NCBI GenBank assembly: GCA_041166085.1
Contig: JBEEFP010000050.1
Span: 62,001 to 126,000, forward strand
From: JBEEFP01 sp041166085
Lineage (GTDB): Bacteria; Actinomycetota; Acidimicrobiia; Acidimicrobiales; JAFATL01
DNA: 64,000 bases
Direction of reading: 5' to 3'
Within the stretch, counting starts at the first letter, position 1. Every line of letters begins with the position of its first letter. A program made the position numbers and the translations under genes. The notes beneath the pieces were generated by a model that saw only the letters and a program-made list of their open reading frames with translations, made no database searches and was not told the DNA's origin. Of this stretch, positions 32,505-40,295 are shown piece by piece.

Positions 32505-34186
32505 GTGGTGACCTTCTCCTTTTCGGGGGACGCGGTGACGTCTGCCGGGTGCGCGAACGCGAGGTGCTCGTGGACGGACTGCACCGATGCCGACCCTTCG
32601 CCGACAGCCGCAGCGACGCGCTTGGTCGAGCCGGAGCGCACGTCACCGACGGCGAAGAGCCCGGGGTGGCTCGTCTCGAACGGCAAGGGCCCGCGTCCGA
32701 GGGACGTCCAGCGCTCGTCCAGGTGCTCGGCGCCGAGGGAACGGTCGGTGAGCACGAAGCCTCGCTCGTCGAGCGCCGCGCACCCCGTCAGCCAACCAGC
32801 GGTCGGCTCGGCACCGATGAAGGAGAACAGCGCGGCGCAGGACAGCACCTCGTCCCCATCGGCAGTGGTGACGCGGACGGCGGACAAGCTGCGGTCGCCG
32901 TCGAGGCCGGTGATGTGCGTCTCGGTGCGCACCTCGATGCCAGGGTGCTCCTCGATCCGGTCGACGAGGTAGCGCGACATGCTGGCATCGAGGTCGCGGC
33001 CGCGAATGACCACGGTCACCGGGCTGTCCGCCGCCGCGAGGAACAGGGCGGCCTGGCCCGCCGAGTTGCCGCCCCCCGCCACCACCACTGGCGACGCCGC
33101 GCAGAGACGGGCCTCCATCTCGGTGGCCGCGTAGTACACGCCGTTCCCCTCGAAGTCCGCGAGGCGGGGAACGCCGAGTCGCCGATACCGAGCGCCGCTG
33201 GCCACGATGACGGCTCGTCCCGCCACGTCGGTGCCGTCCGCAAGGCGTATCACGAGGTGGCCCGCCTCCTCGCGCAGCGACTGGGCCTCACACGGACTCG
33301 TGAGCTGGGCCCCGAACTTCTCGGCCTGGATGACCGCCCGCTGCGCCAGGTCGTTGCCGGAGATACCGGTGGGGAACCCCAGGTAGTTCTCGATGCGCGA
33401 CGTCGTGCCCGCCTGGCCGCCGACCGCGACCGTCTCCACCACGAGCGTGCGCAAGCCCTCCGACGCGCCGTAGACGGCGGCCGCCAGTCCCGCCGGACCC
33501 CCGCCCACGACGACCAGGTCGAAGCAGCGGTCGGGGATGCTCTCGATGGTGAGACCGAGGTAGGCCGCCAGCTCGCCGGGCGTGGGGCGACGCATGACCG
33601 TGCCCGGCGCGATGACCACCGGGAGGTCGGCCGCCGTCACGCCCACGTCCTGCAACAGGGTGTCGACGGCGGGATCGCGGTCGGCGTCGATCCACTCGTG
33701 GGGAATGCGGTTGCGAGCGAGGAACTCCCGCAGCCGGAGCGATTCGGGCGAGAACTGCGAGCCGATCACGCGCGCGGCTGCCGTGCCACCACTGAGGAGG
33801 ACGGCTCGACGGGCGATGAAGGCGGCCAGGATGGTGTCACCCAGGCCGGGAGTGGCGGCCAGGACGTGACGCAGGGCGGCGGTCGGGACCACCAGCACCT
33901 CCCCCGCCTCGACGACGCGTGCGGAGACGTAGACCCGCTGGCCGGTCAGCATGTTCAGCTCGCCGAGGAAGCGTCCTGCGTCGTGGCGGGCCACGACCTC
34001 CTCTTCGCCCTGGCGATGGGCGACGATCTCGACCGCACCCGAGAGGACCACGAAGAAGTCGTAGGTCGCGTCGCCTTCCCGGTACAGGTACTCGCCCGTC
34101 GCAGTGGGTTGGCGCGTGCCCAATCCTTCGAGGACAGCCAGGGCCGCCGCGTCGAGGATCGGAAACGCGACCGGGTCGTCGTCCAC
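32501..34186 (-). CDS. cyclic-nucleotide-binding domain / thioredoxin-reductase-like flavoprotein
   Basis: 561 residues from GTG 34186 (TTG 34216 also possible). Order: CNB domain (about 10-125, FFVVLSGAVEIVAHRQGEE, GRFLGELNMLTGQ), a thioredoxin-fold segment without active cysteines (GSQFSPESLRLREFLARNRI), then a TrxR-like FAD/NAD(P)H module (VVGGGPAGLAAAVYGAS, VVVAGGGNSAGQAALFLA, GLFAVGDVRSG). The redox CxxC of true thioredoxin reductase is replaced by YYAATEMEA, so electrons must go elsewhere. The only close partner is the coupled zinc finger protein. Confidence 0.9.
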   Translation of the reverse strand: MDDDPVAFPILDAAALAVLEGLGTRQPTATGEYLYREGDATYDFFVVLSGAVEIVAHRQGEEEVVARHDAGRFLGELNMLTGQRVYVSARVVEAGEVLVVPTAALRHVLAATPGLGDTILAAFIARRAVLLSGGTAAARVIGSQFSPESLRLREFLARNRIPHEWIDADRDPAVDTLLQDVGVTAADLPVVIAPGTVMRRPTPGELAAYLGLTIESIPDRCFDLVVVGGGPAGLAAAVYGASEGLRTLVVETVAVGGQAGTTSRIENYLGFPTGISGNDLAQRAVIQAEKFGAQLTSPCEAQSLREEAGHLVIRLADGTDVAGRAVIVASGARYRRLGVPRLADFEGNGVYYAATEMEARLCAASPVVVAGGGNSAGQAALFLAAADSPVTVVIRGRDLDASMSRYLVDRIEEHPGIEVRTETHITGLDGDRSLSAVRVTTADGDEVLSCAALFSFIGAEPTAGWLTGCAALDERGFVLTDRSLGAEHLDERWTSLGRGPLPFETSHPGLFAVGDVRSGSTKRVAAAVGEGSASVQSVHEHLAFAHPADVTASPEKEKVTT

Positions 34187-34232
34187 CCGCGCAGGGTAGA
34201 CCCGACCGCGATCCAACTCACCTGGGCTAGAG

Positions 34233-34246
34233 TAGAACAGGTTCTA
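34233..34246. promoter_or_regulatory. palindromic operator TAGAACAGGTTCTA (KstR/TetR type)
   Basis: TAGAAC-AG-GTTCTA at 34233-34246 is a 14-bp palindrome matching TNNAACNNGTTNNA, the operator shape known for KstR-type TetR repressors of lipid/steroid catabolism. It is 20 bp before the SDR start, where bound repressor would block initiation. No TetR gene is seen in the window. Confidence 0.6.
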
Positions 34247-34266
34247 GTTTCGAGGGGACGCCGAGG

Positions 34267-35046
34267 ATGCTGCTCGAGGGCAAGACCGTCATCGTCACAG
34301 GCGTGGGCGCGGGCCTGGGTCGCGAATGCGCGGCCAGCGCCCTGCGCGACGGAGCCAACGTCGTGATGGCAGCTCGTACCCAGGAGACGCTCGACACGGC
34401 GGCGGCCGAGCTCGATCCCACCGGCGCGCGGGTGGCAGCCGTCGCCACCGACATCACCGACGCGGCGGCGTGCGCGGCGCTGGTCGATCAGGCCAAGGAG
34501 CGCTTCGGCGGCGTCGACGCCCTCGTCCAGGTGGCGGCCTTCGAGTACGTGTTCGGCGGTCTGCACGACACCCGGCTCGACGACTGGCGCAAGGCCTTCG
34601 ACACCAACGTGCTGGGCGCCCTCACCGTCCTGCGCCCCGTCGCCACCGCCATGAAGGAAGGCGGCGGCGGCGCGGTGGTGCTCATCGGATCGCAGTCGAT
34701 GTTCAAGCCGTCGCTCCCCCAGGCGGGGTACGCCGCGTCCAAGGCCGCCCTGTTGACGGCGATGTACTACCTGGCCGACGAGCTCGGCGCCGACAACATC
34801 CGGTGCAACATGGTCGTCCCGTCCTGGATGTGGGGCCCGCCTGTGCAGATGTACGTCGAAGGGACGGCGAAGCAGAAGGGGATCTCGGTCGACGAGGCCC
34901 TCCACGACCTGGTCGGCGACTTCCCCCTCGGGCGCATGACCGAGGACGGCGAGGTCGCCGACGTGGCCATGTTCTTCGCATCGGATCGCGCCAAGGCGGT
35001 GACCGGGCAGCACCTCATGGTCAACGCCGGCGAGATGATGCGCTGA
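34267..35046 (+). CDS. SDR-family oxidoreductase
   Basis: 259 residues, with a CCGAGG site before the ATG. NAD(P)-binding TGVGAGLG (11-18), catalytic Ser in IGSQSM, Tyr155-x3-Lys159 in AGYAASKAAL, and NAGEMM at the end where SDRs often have a Gly-Gly loop. It acts on an alcohol/ketone, probably in lipid or terpenoid breakdown given the operator and the neighbour at 35062, which starts 15 bp later. Confidence 0.9.
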   Translation: MLLEGKTVIVTGVGAGLGRECAASALRDGANVVMAARTQETLDTAAAELDPTGARVAAVATDITDAAACAALVDQAKERFGGVDALVQVAAFEYVFGGLHDTRLDDWRKAFDTNVLGALTVLRPVATAMKEGGGGAVVLIGSQSMFKPSLPQAGYAASKAALLTAMYYLADELGADNIRCNMVVPSWMWGPPVQMYVEGTAKQKGISVDEALHDLVGDFPLGRMTEDGEVADVAMFFASDRAKAVTGQHLMVNAGEMMR

Positions 35047-35061
35047 GACGAGAGGACGCGG

Positions 35062-36132
35062 ATGCGCAAGCGAGTCGTGGTGTGGGGAACGGGGTTCGTC
35101 GGCAAGCTGGTGATCCCTGAGATCGTCCGACACCCGCGCTTCGAGCTGGTGGGTGTCGGCGTGAGCAACTCCGACAAGGTCGGGCGCGACGTCGGTGAGA
35201 TCTGTGGCACAGAGCCCGTCGGCCTGGCTGCAACGGACGACGTCGACGCCCTCATCGCGCTGGAACCCGACGCCCTCGTGCACTACGGACCCACCGCCGC
35301 CCACCCGGTCGACAACATCCGTGACATCGGTGCCTTTCTCCGTGCCGGCATCGACGTGTGCTCGACCGCCATGACGCCCTGGGTGTGGCCGGCGATGGAG
35401 GTGAACCCGCCGGATTGGATCACCCCGATCACCGAGGCCTGCGAAGCGGGCGGCGCTTCGTGCTTCACCACCGGTATCGACCCCGGGTTCGGCAACGACC
35501 TCTTCCCGATGACGCTCATGGGCCTGTGCGCCGAGGTGCGCCTGGTGCGGGCTCTCGAGATCCTCGACTACATCAACTACGAGGGCGACTACGAGAACGA
35601 GATGGGGATCGGCCGTCCGCCCGAGTTCAAGGCGCTGCTCGAGCACTCGGACCTGCTGGTGATGGCATGGGGTGCGACCGTGCCGATGATGGCCCACGCA
35701 GTCGGTATCGAGCTCGACGAGATCACGACCACGTGGCACAAGTGGGTGACAGACGCCGAGATCAAGACGGCCAAGGGCGTCATCAACCCCGGCGAGGTCG
35801 CGGCCATCAACTTCACCATCAACGGCATCTACAACGGCGAGACGCGCATCCAGCTCGAGCACGTGAACCGGGTCGGGCCCGACGCCGCGCCTGACTGGCC
35901 GCGCGGTACACAAGACGACGTCTACCGGGTCGAGATCGAGGGCACGCCGTCGATCACCCAGGAGACGGCGTTCCGGTTCACTGACGGCACGGGCCGCGAC
36001 GCGTCGACGGCCGGTTGCCTGGCCACGGGGCTGCGCGCCCTCAATGCGGTGCCAGCGGTCAACGACCTCCCACCCGGCTGGGTGACGGCACTCGACCTGC
36101 CGCTCATCCCGGGAGCGGGCACCATCCGCTGA
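35062..36132 (+). CDS. DapB-like NAD(P)-dependent dehydrogenase
   Basis: 356 residues with GAGAGGACGCGG upstream. The N-terminal Rossmann fold (RKRVVVWGTGFVGKLVIPEI, GxGxxG) resembles the dihydrodipicolinate reductase N-domain, as in the group of NAD(P)H-dependent 2,4-diaminopentanoate-dehydrogenase-like proteins common in mycobacteria. The C-terminal part (TTGIDPGFGNDLFPMTL) is not DapB-like enough for lysine synthesis. It probably works with the SDR just upstream on the same substrate. Confidence 0.78.
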   Translation: MRKRVVVWGTGFVGKLVIPEIVRHPRFELVGVGVSNSDKVGRDVGEICGTEPVGLAATDDVDALIALEPDALVHYGPTAAHPVDNIRDIGAFLRAGIDVCSTAMTPWVWPAMEVNPPDWITPITEACEAGGASCFTTGIDPGFGNDLFPMTLMGLCAEVRLVRALEILDYINYEGDYENEMGIGRPPEFKALLEHSDLLVMAWGATVPMMAHAVGIELDEITTTWHKWVTDAEIKTAKGVINPGEVAAINFTINGIYNGETRIQLEHVNRVGPDAAPDWPRGTQDDVYRVEIEGTPSITQETAFRFTDGTGRDASTAGCLATGLRALNAVPAVNDLPPGWVTALDLPLIPGAGTIR

Positions 36133-36138
36133 GCCGTC

Positions 36139-38427
36139 CTACTGGATGGCGATCACGTCGGCGGCCTCGGCCTCGGCGTCGATGACAGGAACGCCGTCGA
36201 GCTCGATCTCGACACGGTCCAGCGTTCCTGTCCACGGGAACGGGCTCGGGTGGTCGGGGTCGGCGGGCGGGATGGCGGCCGCGTACCCGGCGGTCAGTCC
36301 GTGGCCGGTCAGGGAGTAACGGCTCCACGCCGTCCGCTTGATCTCGCCGCTGCCGACGACGACGTCGTCGACGAGCAGCTCGCCTCGCGCCGGTCCCCCG
36401 TCTGCGGGCGTAAAGCGGAACTGGAGCCGGTGGGCGCCGGGCGCCAGCGGGGGCAGCGGCGCGGTGACCCGATAGGCGCGCCACCCGGACAGATTGTGGA
36501 CGTACACCAACGTCGCGTCCTCGACGTGGAACGACCAGCCGCCCAGCACCGACCCCTGCGACACGAGCACGCCCATCGGTGTGTCGTCACCAGCAGACAC
36601 GGTGACGTGGGCCGTGATCACGTGCGGCCGGTTCTTCGTCGGCGCGGCCTGAGGCTCGGGCACCGGCGCACGACCGGGCCAGTACACGTAGCGCGACCGC
36701 TCGGGGACGCCCGGAGGCCGCCCGAACACGAACTCCGAGAAAGGCCGGTTGTCGAGCGGGAGCACCTGGTACCGCTCGGCCTCCGCCCACCAGCGCCCGA
36801 CCATCGCTTCCAGCCGAGCCGGCTCCTCGGTGGCTAGGTCATGGCACTCGCTCGGGTCGCGTCGGAGGTCGTAGAGCTCCCAACCGGCGCCGTCCAGACC
36901 CGGCTCGCTCTCGTGGATCGGGTGGTAGACGACCGCCTTCCATCCGTCCTGGTACAGGGCGCGGCAGCCGAACATCTCGTAGTACTGCACCGTGTGGCGC
37001 TCGGGCCCGTCCGCGTCGTCGAACGAGTAGGCGAAGCTCACCCCGGCCATCGGCTCCTGCTCGACGCCGTCCACGCTGGACGGCGCGTCGACACCGATGA
37101 TCTCGAGGATCGTCGGCGCCACATCGACCGCGTGCACGTACTGCCGGCGGACGCCGCCGCGGGCGTCGCGGCCGATGCCGCCGGGCCAGTGCAGGATGAG
37201 CGGGTCGGCGACGCCGCCTTCGTGCGTCTCTCGCTTCCAGCGCCGAAACGGCGTGTTGCCGGCGACCGTCCACCCCCACGGGTAGTTGTTGTGGATCCGG
37301 GGACCACCGATCTCGTCGATGCGCGCGGCCGCCTCCTCCACCGTCCGGGGCAGGCCGTTCCACACCCGCACGTCGTTGAGCGAGCCGGTCGGCCCTCCCT
37401 CGGACGACGCGCCGTTGTCGGAGAGCACGATCACCACCGTGTCGTCGAGCTCGCCGAGACGGTCGATCAGCTCGACGACGCGACCGACCTGGGCGTCGGC
37501 GTGGGTGAGAAAGCCGGCGAACGCCTCCATGTAGCGCGCGTACACCCGTCGTTCGTCGGCGGAGAGGGTGTCCCAGGCGGGGACCCACTCGGGGCGGGCT
37601 GACAGCTCGGCGTGAGGCGCCACGACGCCGAGCCGCTTCTGGCGGGCGATGGTGGCTTCACGCCACCGGTCCCATCCGTCGTCGAAGTGACCCCGGTAGC
37701 GCTCGACGAAGGCCGCGGGCGCCTGATGGGGCGAGTGGCACGCGCCAGTCGCCAGGTAGCAGAAGAAGGGCTTGGCCGGGTCGACGTGGCGGAGGTCGGT
37801 GATGAACTCGATGGCCCGATCGGCCAGGTCCTCGCTCAGGTGGTAGCCGTCCTCGAACCGTCCCGGTGGCGCGACGAAGTGGTTGTCGTACGCGAGCACG
37901 GGATCGAACTGGCTCGTCTCGCCCGGGAAGAAGCCGTAGAAGCGCTCGAAGCCTCGCCCGAGGGGCCAGCGGTCGCGCCGTCCACCGAGGTGGGCGTCCT
38001 CCTCGGGGGTGAGGTGCCACTTGCCGACGGCCCAGGCCGCATAGCCGTGGGGCGTCAGCATGGCCGGCAGCAGCGCGCACGACCGGGGAATGCGTGCGTC
38101 GTAGCCCGGGAACCCCGTGGCCAGCTCGGTGATGCGTCCCATGCCGCACGTGTGGTGGTTCCGGCCGGTGAGCACGCACGCGCGAGTCGGCGAGCAGAGC
38201 GCGGTGGTGTGGAAGTTGGCGTACCGCAGGCCGCCCGCGGCCAGACGATCGATGGCCGGCGTGTCGATGTCGGAGCCGAAGCATCCGAGCTGCGCGAAGC
38301 CCACGTCGTCGAGCACCACGAGCAGCACGTTGGGTGCTCCCGCGGGCGGTGTCGGCTCCGGCGGCCAGAACGGCTCGGACTCCCAGTGGTACCGGCCCGC
38401 TCGGCCCCGGAACTCACCGCGCTCCAT
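36139..38427 (-). CDS. type I arylsulfatase
   Basis: 762 residues. The formylglycine motif C-x-P-x-R is CSPTR (Cys78-Arg82) followed by ACVLTGRN; metal ligands Asp40-Asp41 (VLDDVGF) and VVIVLSDNGASSEGG are present; WAVGKWHLTPEE carries the conserved Lys/His. The last about 160 residues form a beta-rich domain beyond the usual sulfatase C-terminus. There is no signal peptide, so it is probably cytoplasmic. It releases sulfate from an ester; with sulfotransferases in the same window, both addition and removal of sulfate are encoded. It overlaps the upstream SDR gene by 14 bp. Confidence 0.93.
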   Translation of the reverse strand: MERGEFRGRAGRYHWESEPFWPPEPTPPAGAPNVLLVVLDDVGFAQLGCFGSDIDTPAIDRLAAGGLRYANFHTTALCSPTRACVLTGRNHHTCGMGRITELATGFPGYDARIPRSCALLPAMLTPHGYAAWAVGKWHLTPEEDAHLGGRRDRWPLGRGFERFYGFFPGETSQFDPVLAYDNHFVAPPGRFEDGYHLSEDLADRAIEFITDLRHVDPAKPFFCYLATGACHSPHQAPAAFVERYRGHFDDGWDRWREATIARQKRLGVVAPHAELSARPEWVPAWDTLSADERRVYARYMEAFAGFLTHADAQVGRVVELIDRLGELDDTVVIVLSDNGASSEGGPTGSLNDVRVWNGLPRTVEEAAARIDEIGGPRIHNNYPWGWTVAGNTPFRRWKRETHEGGVADPLILHWPGGIGRDARGGVRRQYVHAVDVAPTILEIIGVDAPSSVDGVEQEPMAGVSFAYSFDDADGPERHTVQYYEMFGCRALYQDGWKAVVYHPIHESEPGLDGAGWELYDLRRDPSECHDLATEEPARLEAMVGRWWAEAERYQVLPLDNRPFSEFVFGRPPGVPERSRYVYWPGRAPVPEPQAAPTKNRPHVITAHVTVSAGDDTPMGVLVSQGSVLGGWSFHVEDATLVYVHNLSGWRAYRVTAPLPPLAPGAHRLQFRFTPADGGPARGELLVDDVVVGSGEIKRTAWSRYSLTGHGLTAGYAAAIPPADPDHPSPFPWTGTLDRVEIELDGVPVIDAEAEAADVIAIQ

Positions 38428-39232
38428 CGGACCTCCCCGGTGCGAGGGGCGGCACGGGCACGCTGATCGACGGAGCCTCGGTGCCGCCGTCGACCTGGAA
38501 CACCTTCCCTGTGACCCAGGACGACGCCGGCGACGCGAGGAAGAGGGCGGCGCAGGCGATGTCCTCCGGCGTGCCGGGCCGACGCATCGGCGTGTTGTCC
38601 TCGAACATGCGCCGGAGGTTCTCGTCGGTCAGCACGACGTCGAGCGAGCCCGTGGCCACGCCGCCGACGGAGATGGCGTTGATGCGCACCGCGGGCGCCA
38701 GCTCCGCCGCCATGTTGCGGGTCATCATGTTGAGGGCCGCCTTGCCTGCGCCGTAGGCCACGAAGCTCGTCTGCACCATGTCGCTCGACCGCGACGAGAT
38801 GTTCACGATGGCGCCAGAGCCGGCGGTGTCGACCATGGCCTGCGCTGCCAGCCGCGAGAGCAGGAACGCCGCTGTCACGTTGAACCGGAGCGCCTTCTCG
38901 AAGAACGCCTCGCTGGTGTCCATGGCCGCACGCGGCGGCGTGCCGCCCGCGTTGTTCACCAGCACGTCGAGTCGCCCGAGCTCCCGCACGGCCGCCACGA
39001 CCAGGCGGTCGAGGTCTTCGGTCTGCATGACGTCGGTCGGCACGGCCACGGCGCGGCGGCCGAGGGCCCGCACTTCGTCGGCGACCGCTTCGATGTCGCT
39101 CTGGGTGCGGGCCGCGCACACCACGTCGGCGCCCGCTTCGGCGAACCCGAGAGCGATGCCGCGCCCGATGCCCTTGCCCGCACCCGTGACGATGGCGACC
39201 TTGTCGGTCAGCGTGAAGTTTTCGAGGATCAT
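38414..39232 (-). CDS. SDR-family oxidoreductase, operonic with the sulfatase
   Basis: 272 residues from ATG 39232 (CGGAGGCGAC upstream). TGAGKGIGRGIAL (16-28), VNNAGG, ISSRSS with catalytic Ser, Tyr-x3-Lys in AYGAGKAAL, and VDGGTE near the end are classical. It ends inside the first codons of the sulfatase, so the two are co-translated. It might oxidise the alcohol freed by desulfation; this is inference from order only. Confidence 0.9.
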   Translation of the reverse strand: MILENFTLTDKVAIVTGAGKGIGRGIALGFAEAGADVVCAARTQSDIEAVADEVRALGRRAVAVPTDVMQTEDLDRLVVAAVRELGRLDVLVNNAGGTPPRAAMDTSEAFFEKALRFNVTAAFLLSRLAAQAMVDTAGSGAIVNISSRSSDMVQTSFVAYGAGKAALNMMTRNMAAELAPAVRINAISVGGVATGSLDVVLTDENLRRMFEDNTPMRRPGTPEDIACAALFLASPASSWVTGKVFQVDGGTEAPSISVPVPPLAPGRSDGAR

Positions 39233-39299
39233 GTCGCCTCCGTGGACGGGCGTCCTTGCCGTCGGGACGTTACCGACCTGACTACGATCCCGTCCGCCG

Positions 39300-40178
39300 A
39301 TGGTGATGGTCCTGGCGCTGGTCGCCGCCTTCCTGTTGGGCCTCTCGTCCGTCCTCCAGCACAAGGCGGCCCAGGCCGCTGCTCCGGAGCGCTCGCTGCG
39401 GCCCGGCCTCCTGGTGGACCTGCTGCGCAAGCCGCTGTGGTTGGCCGGTCAAGGCCTCGCCATGACCGGCTTCGCGGCCCAGGCGGTGGCGCTGTCGTTC
39501 GGTGCGCTCTCGGTCGTGCAGCCGCTCGTCGTCACCAGGCTCGTCTTCGGACTCTTCATCGCCGCCCGCGTCTCGCACCAGGCGGTCGCCCGACGCGAGT
39601 GGCTGGGCGCGCTCGCCATCATGGCCGGCCTCGGCGCGTTCCTGGTCGCTGCCTCGCCAGGGGAAGGCGCTTCGGCGATGAGCGACCGCGGCTGGCTCGG
39701 CGTCCTGCTCGTCACGGGGGTGCCCGCCGCCGCGCTGGTGGTGCTCGCACCGCGCGCACCGGGCGTCGGCCGCGCCATGTCCCTCGCCGCCGCCGGTGCC
39801 CTCCTGTTCGTCGCGACCACCACTCTCACCAAGGTCGTCGGCCACGAGCTCCGGGGCGATGCCGCCCACGTGCTCACGTCGTGGAAGCTCTACGCGCTGG
39901 CGCCGACCGGGATCGGCGCCATGCTGTTGGTCCAGAGCGCGTGGATGGCCGGGCCGATCCGAGCCTCGCTCCCTGTCCTCACCTGCGTCGAGTGCCTCGG
40001 CGCGATCGCCGTCGGCGTCCTCTTCCTCGACGAAGCCGTGTCGATCCAGGGACTGGACGTCGCCATCGAGGTGATCGGGCTCGCCGCCGTCATTTGGGGC
40101 GTCCGCACCGTCACGCGCTCCCGGGTGCTGGCGGCGACCCTCGAGGCCCCGCCGGCCGGCCCACCCCGCGTCGCCTGA
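39300..40178 (+). CDS. DMT-superfamily (EamA/NIPA-like) membrane transporter
   Basis: 292 residues with nine or ten transmembrane helices, beginning MVMVLALVAAFLLGLSSVLQHKAAQ. The opening GLSSVLQHKAAQ and the ALSVVQPLVVTRLVFGL region are typical of the actinobacterial DMT group related to NIPA magnesium transporters. Substrate unknown. It is divergent from the SDR at 39232. Confidence 0.8.
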   Translation: MVMVLALVAAFLLGLSSVLQHKAAQAAAPERSLRPGLLVDLLRKPLWLAGQGLAMTGFAAQAVALSFGALSVVQPLVVTRLVFGLFIAARVSHQAVARREWLGALAIMAGLGAFLVAASPGEGASAMSDRGWLGVLLVTGVPAAALVVLAPRAPGVGRAMSLAAAGALLFVATTTLTKVVGHELRGDAAHVLTSWKLYALAPTGIGAMLLVQSAWMAGPIRASLPVLTCVECLGAIAVGVLFLDEAVSIQGLDVAIEVIGLAAVIWGVRTVTRSRVLAATLEAPPAGPPRVA

Positions 40179-40295
40179 CCGGTTCGGGGGTCGTTCTCGT
40201 CCCTCGCCCGACAATTCGCCCTCTCCACAAAGAAAACGACGAGCGGGACGCGCATGGACCATACGGTTCCGGTCACCACATGTCGATGAGGCCGT

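Noticed and set aside
36139..38427. Sulfatase as an extracellular enzyme
   Set aside because: The N-terminus (MERGEFRGRAGRYHW) shows no signal peptide; a Tat or Sec export signal is absent.
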